The notes under the pieces are model-generated. The model made no database searches. It was given only the letters and a program-made list of their open reading frames with translations, and was not told the origin of the DNA. A program made the position numbers and the translations under genes. DNA of 64,000 nucleotides from an uncultured Microbacterium sp. (lineage in GTDB: Bacteria > Actinomycetota > Actinomycetes > Actinomycetales > Microbacteriaceae), in NCBI RefSeq assembly GCF_937927635.1, contig NZ_CALBRW010000013.1, positions 1 to 64,000 on the forward strand. Direction: 5' to 3'. Shown one piece after another: positions 24,249-32,544 of this stretch (its first letter is position 1; every line of letters begins with the position of its first letter).

Positions 24249-25232
24249 ATGCTCTGGACCACCGAGGACTGGCACACCGCCGGCGAGCCGTTCCGCATCG
24301 TGCGGGACGTGCCCACGCACGGCGCGACCGTCGCCGAGCGCCGGGTGGAGGCGATCAGCGGCGAAGCCGACGGCATCCGCCGCTTCCTCTGCCTCGAGCC
24401 GCGCGGGCACGACGACATGTACGGCGGGTTCATCACGCCGCCCGACGACGCCGGCGCCGACTTCGGCGTGCTGTTCTGGCACAAGGACGGCTTCTCCACC
24501 GCCTGCGGGCACGGCACGATCGCGCTGGGCGCCTGGGCCGTGCGCACCGGACTGGTGCCCTCCGACCCCGACGGCGAGACCGTCGTCACCATCGACGTGC
24601 CCAGCGGACGCGTGCAGGCGCGCGTGCGCCAGAGCGCGGGGCGCATCGAGGACATCGTCTTCCGCAACGTCGAGTCCCGCGTGCTCGAGCGCGGCATCCC
24701 GCTGCACACCTCGCGCGGCGACGTGATCGTCGACCTGGTGTTCGGCGGCGCCGTGTACGCCACGCTTCCGGCATCCGCTGTCGGTCTGTCCGTCGTTCCG
24801 GAGGACACCACCGATCTCATCGCCATCGGTCGCGAGATCAAGTGGGCGCTCAACGAGCATCCCTCCGCACAATTGGAGGATGCCCGCCTCAGCGGCGTCT
24901 ACGGCACGATCCTCTTCGACGATCTGGGCCGCACCGCCGAGGGTCCGCACCAGCGGAACGTGACGGTCTTCGCCGATGGCGAAGTGGATCGCAGCCCCTG
25001 CGGCTCGGGCACGGCCGCGCGCGTCGCACTGCTGGCGGAGACCGGCGAACTGGCCGACGGAGACGTGCTCACGCACGACTCGATCATCAGCACGCGGTTC
25101 CTCGCGCGCATCGCCGAGCGCACCTCGCGCGGAGTCATTCCCGAGGTCAGCGGCATCGCGCACCGGGTGGGCGCCTGCTCGTTCGAGCTCGACGAGGGCG
25201 ATCCGCTCGCATCCGGCTTCAGCCTGCGCTGA
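24249..25232 (+). CDS. Proline racemase-family protein (hydroxyproline epimerase or dehydratase)
   Basis: A 327-residue member of the proline racemase superfamily. Both catalytic positions carry cysteine: C86 in STACGHGTIALG and C251 in DRSPCGSGTAAR. Two cysteines are the pattern of racemases and 4-hydroxyproline epimerases, whereas characterised trans-3-hydroxyproline dehydratases replace one of them with Ser or Thr. The neighbouring pyrroline-2-carboxylate reductase-like gene nevertheless suggests a 3-hydroxyproline route, so sequence and context disagree. GAAGGAG precedes the ATG at 24249. It is distinct from the second family member at 42341-43342, which lies in the main pathway operon. 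Confidence 0.82.
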   Translation: MLWTTEDWHTAGEPFRIVRDVPTHGATVAERRVEAISGEADGIRRFLCLEPRGHDDMYGGFITPPDDAGADFGVLFWHKDGFSTACGHGTIALGAWAVRTGLVPSDPDGETVVTIDVPSGRVQARVRQSAGRIEDIVFRNVESRVLERGIPLHTSRGDVIVDLVFGGAVYATLPASAVGLSVVPEDTTDLIAIGREIKWALNEHPSAQLEDARLSGVYGTILFDDLGRTAEGPHQRNVTVFADGEVDRSPCGSGTAARVALLAETGELADGDVLTHDSIISTRFLARIAERTSRGVIPEVSGIAHRVGACSFELDEGDPLASGFSLR

Positions 25233-25251
25233 CGTACTTCAGGAGGACATC

Positions 25252-26433
25252 ATGAGGACGGGATCGATCAGCATCACCGGCGCCCAGGTCTGGGACGGCG
25301 CAGTTTTCACTGCCCGCGACGTGCACATCGTGGACGGCCGGGTCGTTTCAGACGCGGGAGCGGATGCCGAGGTGCTGGATGCCTCTGGCCGTTGGCTCGT
25401 CCCCGGACTCATCGATGCGCACTTCCACGCCTATGCCACCAGCATGGACGGATTCGAGAACGAACGAGGACCGCTCAGCTACGCCGCCATCAACGGCACG
25501 AGGCGTCTGACCCGGGCACTTCAGCGCGGCTTCACGACCGTGCGCGACGTGGCCGGTGGTGACATCGGGCTGGCCCAGGCGATCGACGCCGATCTGTTCC
25601 TGTCTCCCCGGTACCACTTCACCGGTCCCGCGCTCAGCCAGACCGGCGGGCACGGCGATCCCCGGTCCGCGCACGTGGACGTGTGCTTCTCGCATGGGCA
25701 CATGTGCGAGGTCGTCGACGGCGTCGACAACCTGCGCCTGGCCGTGCGCAACCGGCTGCGCACCGGTGCGCACGCGATCAAGGTGATGGCCTCCGGCGGG
25801 GTGTTCTCGCTGGTCGACCCGATCCGCAATCCGCAGTACTCCGCCGAGGAGCTGCGCGCCGTCGTCGAGGAGGCCACCCGCCGCGGCTCGTACGTGTGCG
25901 CGCACGCGTACTCGTCCGAGGCCGTGCAGCACGCGGTGAACGCCGGCATCCGCTCGATCGAGCACGGCAATCTCATCGACGAGGAGACCGCTTCGATGAT
26001 GGCGGCCGCGGGCGCCTTTCTCGTGCCGACCCTCGCCGCGTACGACGCCATGGACCGGCGAGGCGCCTCGATCGGGCTCAACGAGACATCGCTCGTGAAG
26101 AACGCCGTCGTGTTGGAGAAGGGGCAGGATGCCGTGCGCCTGGCCCATGCGGCAGGCGTGCGCGTGGGCTTCGGCACCGACCTGATGGGCGACCTCGAGG
26201 ACGACCAGCTCGCCGGGGTGCGCCTGCAGGTGGCCGCATCCAGCGCTGCGGACACACTGCGCTCGATGACATCGGTGAACGCCGAGCTCATCGGCGACGA
26301 GGCGCTGGGACATCTCGGCAAGGGCGCCTACGGCGACGCCGTGCTGCTGTCATCCGATCCGCTGACCGACGCGAGCGCCCTGTGGGAGCAGGACGCCCGC
26401 GTCGCCGTGGTGCGCGCGGGGCTCGTGGTCTGA
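25252..26433 (+). CDS. Prolidase-like amidohydrolase
   Basis: A 393-residue amidohydrolase-superfamily enzyme. Visible elements are the first metal site DAHFHAYATS near residue 55, the carboxylated-lysine segment KVMASGGVFS near 180, HAYSSEAVQHAV near 220, SIEHGN near 240 and GFGTDLMGD near 308. The KVMASGG arrangement is found in bacterial prolidases of this superfamily that cleave Xaa-Pro type dipeptides, as well as in imidazolonepropionase-like proteins. Following the reductase and racemase genes and preceded by AGGAGG, it likely belongs to the same operon. I infer release of proline or hydroxyproline from dipeptides. No signal peptide is present, so it acts in the cytosol. Confidence 0.75.
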   Translation: MRTGSISITGAQVWDGAVFTARDVHIVDGRVVSDAGADAEVLDASGRWLVPGLIDAHFHAYATSMDGFENERGPLSYAAINGTRRLTRALQRGFTTVRDVAGGDIGLAQAIDADLFLSPRYHFTGPALSQTGGHGDPRSAHVDVCFSHGHMCEVVDGVDNLRLAVRNRLRTGAHAIKVMASGGVFSLVDPIRNPQYSAEELRAVVEEATRRGSYVCAHAYSSEAVQHAVNAGIRSIEHGNLIDEETASMMAAAGAFLVPTLAAYDAMDRRGASIGLNETSLVKNAVVLEKGQDAVRLAHAAGVRVGFGTDLMGDLEDDQLAGVRLQVAASSAADTLRSMTSVNAELIGDEALGHLGKGAYGDAVLLSSDPLTDASALWEQDARVAVVRAGLVV

Positions 26434-26449
26434 CGACGCGCTACGGCGC

Positions 26450-26776
26450 TCAGCCCTTCGCGTTGATGTGCACGAGGATCCTGGCCGGAGCCGAACTCGA
26501 CGCGCCGGTGATGCTGATGCGCAGCCAGTTGCCGAAGACCGTCAGCGGCAACTCCGTGATGTCCTCCCCTGCCCGCAATACCACGCCGGGACCACGGCTC
26601 ACCCAGGCGAGACCGTCCGGGGACACCTGCGCGACGAGGTGGAGGTCGGGATGGTCTCCCTCGGCCTGGACGAACACGACGGCCTCCGCGGCCCACCCCG
26701 CTTCGAAGGGAAGTGTGCTGTAGTCGCCGTCGATCCGCACCCGGCGTGCGACCACCGACGTGTAGTTGCGCCTCAA
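26450..26776 (-). CDS. Small beta-rich protein of unknown function (module copy 1)
   Basis: A 108-residue protein starting with TTG at 26776, which overlaps the FAD oxidoreductase stop by four bases and is preceded by GAGAGGAG. I do not recognise its family by name. It has alternating hydrophobic strands, a central VSPDGLAWVSRG motif and a closing FGNWLRISITG segment. The second small protein at 38115-38462 has the equivalents ISADGINWLDHEG and FGHWLRLRTTR, so the two are homologues. Each is encoded beside a larger unknown protein of the same type, suggesting a two-component functional unit. There is no signal peptide. It is the last gene of the long minus-strand operon starting at 36879. Confidence 0.7.
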   Translation of the reverse strand: MRRNYTSVVARRVRIDGDYSTLPFEAGWAAEAVVFVQAEGDHPDLHLVAQVSPDGLAWVSRGPGVVLRAGEDITELPLTVFGNWLRISITGASSSAPARILVHINAKG

Positions 26777-28131
26777 GGCAGGCTCCTCTCCGAGCCGACC
26801 GGCTGCCGCCCCGCCTCGTCGACATCGTCGAAGTCGACGATCGCGTCCTGCTCGATCAGCCGCTGCCGCAGCCGGCCGGGATCGACGCCGGCGACGACGC
26901 CGTCCTGCTCGAGGGCGAGCGCGGCCGCGGTGCCCGCCCCCTGTCCCATGGCCATGCAGGTCGCCATGACCCGCACCGAGCCGAACCCGGGTCCATCGGC
27001 GCAGAGGCTCCGCCCCGCGGTGACGAGGTTCACTCCCCCGGCGGGGATCAGGCAGCGCAGCGGAACGTTGTAGGGCCGGCGCAGGATGACGAAGTCGTTC
27101 TGGTCGATGCTGTCGGCCTGGTGGATGTCGATCGTATGCGCTCCCTTCGCAACCGTGTCGGGGAAGGCCTTGGGATTCAGCACGTCATCGCGGGTGAGCT
27201 CGTAGAGCCCGACGATGTGATGCGTCTCGCGCACTCCCGTCTGGATGCCGGACTTGGCCAGCCATGCGTCGCGGAACTCGGGGAACTCCCTGCGCAGCAC
27301 GGAGATGGCGAGATGCATCTTCTCGCGGAGACTGACCTCGGTTCGGGAGAACGTCGCCGGATCACTGGCATCCGTCGGCTCGCGCAGGATGTTGATGCTC
27401 ACCATCCCCCTGTGGAAGAAGCCGTTGATCCAGGGTCCTCCGAACAGCGGGAACTCTCCCGCGGCATGCAGTTCCGCGAGACGACGGCGGATGGGCTCGG
27501 AGACCGGCAGGATCCCGTCGACCGCGTCGGTGAAGAGGGGCGCGAGGGCGTCGGTGTCGACGCCGCCGAGCTGGAACCACAGCGTCGCAGGTTGGAGGAC
27601 GGCGGATTTCGTCGTCGCCAGCCCGGCCGCCCTGACGACATCCGCATCGCCGCTGCAGTCCACGACGACGCGGCATCCGTAGGCGACACGCCCCGCCTTG
27701 TTCTGCACGATCACGTGGCTGACCCCCGCCTCGCCGACGACGACGTCGGCGAACCAGGTGTGCAGCAGCAGGGTGACGCCGCTCTGCACCAGCAGGCGCT
27801 GCGCCGCGAGCTTGAGGATCTCGTCGTCGACCGGCCAGTTGCCGCTGTCACGGTCCAGCTCGGCCCCGCCGAGCTCGGCTGCGCGACGCATGAGTTCCAG
27901 CGGAATGCCGCCGATGTGCTGCCGCCCGCCGACACGGAACTCGCTGATCGGAGTGACGAGGGCGCTGGTGGCCATCCCGCCGACGAAGCCGTAGCGCTCG
28001 ATGAGGAGGGTTCTCGCACCATTGCGGGCGGCAGCCGTCGCGGCGATCACGCCCGCCGGTCCGCCGCCGACGACCACGATGTCGTAGTCGCCCGCAACCG
28101 GGGTCTCGCGCGGCGATTCGGTGATGAGCAT
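26773..28131 (-). CDS. FAD-dependent oxidoreductase (FAD_oxidored family)
   Basis: A 452-residue flavoprotein. The N-terminal dinucleotide-binding motif DIVVVGGGPAGVIAATAAAR is followed by ERYGFVGGMATSALVTP, a layout characteristic of the FAD_oxidored (PF12831) group. VVDCSGDADVVRAAG near residue 175 and a C-terminal GRSLCADGPGFGSVRVMATCMAMGQG-like region close the FAD site. Substrates of this family are poorly known and many members sit in carbohydrate-use clusters. I chose the ATG at 28131 because GGAGGAG precedes it; an ATG at 28146 overlaps the upstream stop (ATGA) but has no ribosome-binding site. It lies between the large and small members of an unknown paired module. Confidence 0.8.
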   Translation of the reverse strand: MLITESPRETPVAGDYDIVVVGGGPAGVIAATAAARNGARTLLIERYGFVGGMATSALVTPISEFRVGGRQHIGGIPLELMRRAAELGGAELDRDSGNWPVDDEILKLAAQRLLVQSGVTLLLHTWFADVVVGEAGVSHVIVQNKAGRVAYGCRVVVDCSGDADVVRAAGLATTKSAVLQPATLWFQLGGVDTDALAPLFTDAVDGILPVSEPIRRRLAELHAAGEFPLFGGPWINGFFHRGMVSINILREPTDASDPATFSRTEVSLREKMHLAISVLRREFPEFRDAWLAKSGIQTGVRETHHIVGLYELTRDDVLNPKAFPDTVAKGAHTIDIHQADSIDQNDFVILRRPYNVPLRCLIPAGGVNLVTAGRSLCADGPGFGSVRVMATCMAMGQGAGTAAALALEQDGVVAGVDPGRLRQRLIEQDAIVDFDDVDEAGRQPVGSERSLP

Positions 28132-28142
28132 CTCTCCTCCGC

Positions 28143-29072
28143 TCATTCGCAGGAGTAGACGACGGAGTCGAGGTACAGGTTCACCGAGCGATCGGTATCG
28201 GCCTCGATGAAGAACACGGGGTTGATCAGCCCGTCGATGGAGCGGTAGCCGGGCACCAGCGTGGGCTGCAGGCCGCGCATGTCGAACACCCGGTCCATGG
28301 ACTGCAGCTCGACGTACTCGCGACGGCGCACGTCGACCTTCAGTCGGAAGTACAGCCAGTTGATCTTGTCAGGGCTCTCGTTGTAGACGAGCTCCTGCTC
28401 TCCGCCGGGAACCCATTGATATCCGTCGGCGGAGCCGTCCTCGAAGCGGCGCCCGTACCACTGGTTGTCCACGCCGGGCAGGCACCAGCCGTCTTCGACG
28501 CCGAAGTTCCACTCCTGCCGCGTCACTCCGTCGCCGACCCGGTAGTACTGCCACTTCTTCACGAGCCTCCCGCCGAGGGAGTTGACGTACCGGACTCCCG
28601 GCATGTACCGGTACTCCGCATCCTGCACATCGAAGAAGAACCCGAATGCGCGGATGTCCTCCTCGCCCAGCCCCACCCGGTCCTGCACGGGCGTATAGGA
28701 GTACCAGGCCTCGATCTGGATGAACTCGGGATCGCCGAACCGGGAGAGGCGCTTGATCGCATGCCCCATGCTGCCCGGCCGCGGCGGCTCGGTGTGCGGG
28801 CCTCCGGTGGGTGCGGTCGTGAGCTTGAGGGAGTACGCGCCCTCCATCGACCCCGCCGAGGAGGCGAACCGCATGGGACCCGAGCTCAGCTGACAGGGGG
28901 CCCAGCTGCCCAGATCGACCGCGGACGGGAACGATTCGTAGTCGTCGTACACGTAGTTGGGCGTCAGGTCGAGCCACCCGTTGTAGCCGGCGTCGAAGTC
29001 GTCGTAGGTGATCACCCGTTCCAGCGGGGTGAAGCGCTCGAGACCGCGCTCGTAGCTCACGAACCTCTGCAT
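28143..29072 (-). CDS. Unrecognised conserved protein of about 310 residues (module copy 1)
   Basis: A 309-residue soluble protein without signal peptide. I cannot name the family with confidence; it may be one catalogued only as a domain of unknown function. It is clearly homologous to the product of 37153-38118. Shared blocks include LERVITYDDFDAGYNGW / LARILTFDDFNDGAHGW, GAYSLKLTT / GTYSLKLAT, VKKWQYYRV / VQKWMYPVV, YNESPDKINWLYFRL / YNEVPTKVNWHYLRF and a closing LDSVV. The alternating polar-hydrophobic pattern, rich in Trp and Tyr, suggests a beta-sandwich that could bind a carbohydrate or similar ligand. It lies between the nucleoside hydrolase and the FAD oxidoreductase in a transporter operon. 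Confidence 0.7.
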   Translation of the reverse strand: MQRFVSYERGLERFTPLERVITYDDFDAGYNGWLDLTPNYVYDDYESFPSAVDLGSWAPCQLSSGPMRFASSAGSMEGAYSLKLTTAPTGGPHTEPPRPGSMGHAIKRLSRFGDPEFIQIEAWYSYTPVQDRVGLGEEDIRAFGFFFDVQDAEYRYMPGVRYVNSLGGRLVKKWQYYRVGDGVTRQEWNFGVEDGWCLPGVDNQWYGRRFEDGSADGYQWVPGGEQELVYNESPDKINWLYFRLKVDVRRREYVELQSMDRVFDMRGLQPTLVPGYRSIDGLINPVFFIEADTDRSVNLYLDSVVYSCE

Positions 29073-29079
29073 GCGGGGC

Positions 29080-30057
29080 TCATCCTCTCGTCGGTGGCAT
29101 TACCAGAAGGTCGGACAGCCAGCGGATGCCCTCCCCGGCGCGGATGTCGAGAGCGATCCGCGCGTTCGGCGCCGGCGGTCGCGCGGTGAGACCGAGGTCG
29201 GCGACGATCACACCCCGGGTCAGGTCGGACTGCGTCTCCACCTCGAGCCGCGCGTCGTGCCAGTCCATGAGATCGGGGCGCACGACGGCGGCGACCGCCA
29301 TCGCATCGTGCATCGCGCAGGATCCCTGTGCACGCGGGTCGTGCGGCCGGCGATGTCCGACGACGGAGATCCACTCCAGCGCGTGACGCCCGAGGCGTCC
29401 GATGACGCCGTCCTCCGCGGCCAGAGCCCGTGCCATATCCGAGGTGAGTCGCACGCGCTCGGTCACGTCCAGCCCCACCATGCGCAGCGGAGCGCCCGAG
29501 CCGAGCACGACAGCGGCGGCATCGGGATCGACCCAGATGTTGAACTCGCCCGGAAGGTCGAGGCGACCCGTCGTGCCGGAGAACACGCCGCCCATGGCGA
29601 CGATCTCCTTCACCATCCCCGCGATGTCGGGCTCCCTGGTCAGCAGCCTCGCGATGTTGGTGAGCGGCCCCAGCGCGATGATGACGACCTCGCCCGGCCT
29701 GGACCGCACGGCAGACGCGAGCGCGTCCAGCGCCGCGCCGCCGTCGTCATCGGCGCCGTCATCGGCGCCGTCCGGGATGCGGACACGGAGCGGCCTGCGC
29801 AGCGGACGGCCGGCGCCTCGCTCGACGCGCAGCTCCGGACGACCGAGATCCCGCATCAGCATCCGCGTCGCGGTCGTGACATCGCCGATACCGGCATTCC
29901 CATGCACGGTGGTCACCGCCAGCACGTCCAGAGCAGGAAGGGCCAGCGCTGCGGCGAGCGCGAACGCGTCGTCCACCTCCGCGCCGGATATCCCGAAGGA
30001 GTTGTCGGTGTCGATGACGACGGGGATGCGGATGCCCACAGCGGGACTCCCTCTCAT
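29080..30057 (-). CDS. Nucleoside hydrolase-family protein with altered active-site loop
   Basis: A 325-residue member of the inosine-uridine nucleoside N-ribohydrolase family. EVVIIALGPLTNIARLL near 130, IVAMGGVFSG near 160 and GEFNIWVDPDAAAVVL near 178 are classic family blocks. The calcium-binding motif, usually DTDxGxDD, is here DTDNSFGISGAEVDDA at 16-31, with about seven extra residues between the two acidic groups. The acidic residues are all present, but the loop is longer, so substrate preference may differ from ordinary nucleosides. The ATG at 30057 follows a strong intra-operon hairpin. It sits directly downstream of an ABC binding-protein gene. Confidence 0.78.
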   Translation of the reverse strand: MRGSPAVGIRIPVVIDTDNSFGISGAEVDDAFALAAALALPALDVLAVTTVHGNAGIGDVTTATRMLMRDLGRPELRVERGAGRPLRRPLRVRIPDGADDGADDDGGAALDALASAVRSRPGEVVIIALGPLTNIARLLTREPDIAGMVKEIVAMGGVFSGTTGRLDLPGEFNIWVDPDAAAVVLGSGAPLRMVGLDVTERVRLTSDMARALAAEDGVIGRLGRHALEWISVVGHRRPHDPRAQGSCAMHDAMAVAAVVRPDLMDWHDARLEVETQSDLTRGVIVADLGLTARPPAPNARIALDIRAGEGIRWLSDLLVMPPTRG

Positions 30058-30071
30058 GTGATGCGGCGGGA

Positions 30072-30104
30072 CGCGTGACGGGGCGCAGGGCGCCCCGTCA
30101 CGCG
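30072..30104 (-). terminator. Strong intra-operon hairpin after the binding-protein gene
   Basis: CGCGTGACGGGGCGC (30072-30086) and its exact complement (30090-30104) form a 15-bp stem with a three-base loop. It begins five bases past the binding-protein stop and ends before the nucleoside hydrolase start. Lacking a T-run, it more likely protects the upstream message or partly attenuates read-through than fully terminates. Confidence 0.65.
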
Positions 30105-30108
30105 GATT

Positions 30109-31695
30109 TCAGTCGGTGAGGTACACCGTGCTGAAATCGATGAACTCGTTCGGCGGGATGACCATGCCCTTGACCTTCGAGCTCGCGGCGGCGTTCACCT
30201 TGATCTCGAACAGGGGGATAGCCGGGGTGTCTGCCCGCAGCACGTCGGCCGCCTTCTGGTACAGCTCGAGACGAGCATCCTGGTCCGAGCTCTGCTGCGC
30301 CTGGATGGTCAGCTTGTCGAAGTCCTCGTTGCAGTAGCCCAGCCGAGCGGCCGTGCAGTTGTACAGGCGGTAGATGGTGTAGTCCGCGTCGCCCGTCGCG
30401 GTCTGGTTGGCCTGCACGTCCATGTCCCAGGCGTGCGTGCCGTCGGGGTTGACCGTGCCGAACACCTTCAGCCACGACGCCGAGTCCAGCGCGCGCGGCT
30501 CGACGGTGACGCCGACGGCCTTCCACGCCGAGATGAACGCCTGCATCATGTTCGCGAAGCCGGCGCCGTTGGCGTTGCTGAAGATCGCGTCCACCGTGAA
30601 CCCGTCGGGGTATCCCGCTTCGGCCAGCAGCTTCTTGGCGCGGTCAGGATCGTACTTCGGCATGCCCTTGGCGGGCGGGAGGCATCCGAACGCGGACACC
30701 GGGCAGTACGCGTCCATGACCGACGCGGTGTCGCCGAACAGCTGCTTCTGGATCGTCGGCAGGTCGAGCGCAGACCACATCGCCTCGCGGACGCGCTGGT
30801 CCTTGAGGTACTCGTTCTTGTTGTCGAACCACAGGAAGTAGTAGTTGAGGCTCTTCTCCTGCGTGAACGTCACGCCGTTCATCGCCTTGACCTGTTCGAT
30901 CTGGTCGTTGGGCACGTCCCCGACGACCTGCGCCTGCCCGTTGGAGAGCGCGGTGATCTTGCCGTTGACGTCGGTCACCTGCTTCATGGTCAGCTTCTTC
31001 AGCTTCGCCTTCTTGCCCCAGTAGTCGTCGTTGCGGGTGAAGGTGAAGTGATCGTTGGCCACGTAGTCGCTGATGATGAACGGACCGGTGCCGATGGGCT
31101 TGGCCCAGTAGTCGTTGTCGGCCTGGATGGTGGTGTCCGCGTGCGAGTACTTCGCCTGGCCGATCCTGACCAGCGACAGCACGCCCAGCAGCGTGCCCGT
31201 CGGCGCCTTGGTCTTGATCGTGACCGTGGAGTCGTCGGTCGCCTCGACGGTGTCGATCGAGGAGAGGACGGTGGCCAGAGCCGCCTTCCACCCGATGTAG
31301 CGCTCGATGGACCCCTTCACGTCGGCGGCGGTGAACGGCGTGCCGTCGGTGAACTTCACCCCCTGGCGCAGCTTGAGGACGAGCGTGGTGGGATCCGTCC
31401 ACTCCCAGGACGTCGCGAGCTTGGGCTGCGGCTTGTTGTCCTTGTCCAGGGTGATCACGGTCTCGAGCGTCTGAGAGATCGCCATGTTGATGCCGATCTC
31501 GAGGGGCGCCTGGGAGATGTCCGATCCCGACCAGCCATAGGCCGGGATGTATGTGAGGTTCTGCTGTGCGTCGGGCAGGGGCTTTGCAGAGGCGGCGCCT
31601 GTGCCGCCTCCGCCCCCGGAGCAGCCGACGAGAGCGAGGGCCGCGATCGTCGCCATGGCGGCGACCGCTCCCATCCTCGCGCGAAGCGATGTCAT
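30109..31695 (-). CDS. ABC transporter substrate-binding lipoprotein, oligopeptide/dipeptide family
   Basis: A 528-residue SBP_bac_5-type lipoprotein. The signal peptide ends in a lipobox, LVGC with C25, followed by a Gly-rich linker. Family blocks include TLVLKLRQGVKFTDGTPFTAADVKGSIER near 115 and GTGPFIISDYVANDHFTFTRNDDYWG near 215. This class carries peptides but also sugars, opines and other solutes. GAGGAGAAGG precedes the ATG at 31695. It is encoded sixth in the operon, after its permease and ATPase genes and two hydrolase-like genes, and is followed by a strong hairpin. The substrate is unknown; surrounding enzymes suggest something glycosidic and possibly phosphorylated. Confidence 0.88.
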   Translation of the reverse strand: MTSLRARMGAVAAMATIAALALVGCSGGGGGTGAASAKPLPDAQQNLTYIPAYGWSGSDISQAPLEIGINMAISQTLETVITLDKDNKPQPKLATSWEWTDPTTLVLKLRQGVKFTDGTPFTAADVKGSIERYIGWKAALATVLSSIDTVEATDDSTVTIKTKAPTGTLLGVLSLVRIGQAKYSHADTTIQADNDYWAKPIGTGPFIISDYVANDHFTFTRNDDYWGKKAKLKKLTMKQVTDVNGKITALSNGQAQVVGDVPNDQIEQVKAMNGVTFTQEKSLNYYFLWFDNKNEYLKDQRVREAMWSALDLPTIQKQLFGDTASVMDAYCPVSAFGCLPPAKGMPKYDPDRAKKLLAEAGYPDGFTVDAIFSNANGAGFANMMQAFISAWKAVGVTVEPRALDSASWLKVFGTVNPDGTHAWDMDVQANQTATGDADYTIYRLYNCTAARLGYCNEDFDKLTIQAQQSSDQDARLELYQKAADVLRADTPAIPLFEIKVNAAASSKVKGMVIPPNEFIDFSTVYLTD

Positions 31696-31749
31696 TGCCT
31701 TCTCCTCTTGTTCAGGGTTTTCGGGTAGTGCGTGGAGCAGTGGTGCGAA

Positions 31750-32544
31750 TCATCCGCCCGTCGTGCGATCCAGGGCGAACGCGGTGGCGACCGGGTAGTG
31801 ATCGCTCGGCGCGATCCCCCGGTCGAAGTACTCCACGACCTCGGCCGCGCGTGCGCGCAGCGGGCCGCGGAAGAAGATGTAGTCGATGGTCTTCTGAGGA
31901 CTCGCGATCGGCGACTTCGGCGTGCCGACGACGCTTGCGAAGGCATTGGGGATCACCGGATGCGTGGGCGGCGCCTGGCGGTTGAGCGCGGAGAATCCGT
32001 CCAGATAGCCGGCGTTGCCGATGATCCAGATCGCCGTGGCGATCGCGTTCGTGTCGGAGGCGAACAGCACCGCCTCTCCGGGATGCGTGAGCCGCTCGAG
32101 CGTCTCGATCACCCGTCGGGCCTGGATGGTGCGCTGATTGACACCGGTCTCGACCTCGACGGCATTGCCAGAGTACGAGAGATGGGCGGTAGTCCACAGC
32201 AGGGTCCGGTCGGTCCCCTCCACCTGCAGGCGCACCCAGAACAGCCGCGCGTGCGGAGAGTGGATGCCGACGTCCTCCGCGCCGTGCTCCACCTCGGTGA
32301 ACAGTTCGCGATCCCACCAGAGGCAGCCCTCGTCCTGCCAGCCGGCGAAGTCGTCCTGCACGCGGTCGTGTCCCGGCATGGTGGCGTCCAGCAGATCCCG
32401 CGACCAGGCTCGCGTCTCCTGGGTCGCCAGCAGATCGGGAGCACGCCGCTCGTACAGTCCGCGAAGCGCGTCAGCCCGGTCCGCACCGTGATGGTCACCC
32501 CACAGATTGTGGGTCTGCGCGATGAACGTGAACGGGGCGGTCAC
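31750..32544 (-). CDS. Endonuclease/exonuclease/phosphatase-family enzyme
   Basis: A 264-residue protein of the EEP superfamily, which hydrolyses phosphodiesters or phosphomonoesters with a metal ion. Recognisable sites are HNLWGD near 12, LLATQETR near 38, TTAHLSYSG near 118, an FASDTNA block near 165 corresponding to the usual GDxN, and the terminal SDHYPVATAF near 245. No signal peptide is seen. The GTG at 32544 overlaps the stop of the preceding phosphatase-like gene by four bases. Being sandwiched between ABC transporter genes argues for a small-molecule phosphodiester or phosphate ester rather than DNA as the substrate, which is inference. Confidence 0.75.
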   Translation of the reverse strand: MTAPFTFIAQTHNLWGDHHGADRADALRGLYERRAPDLLATQETRAWSRDLLDATMPGHDRVQDDFAGWQDEGCLWWDRELFTEVEHGAEDVGIHSPHARLFWVRLQVEGTDRTLLWTTAHLSYSGNAVEVETGVNQRTIQARRVIETLERLTHPGEAVLFASDTNAIATAIWIIGNAGYLDGFSALNRQAPPTHPVIPNAFASVVGTPKSPIASPQKTIDYIFFRGPLRARAAEVVEYFDRGIAPSDHYPVATAFALDRTTGG

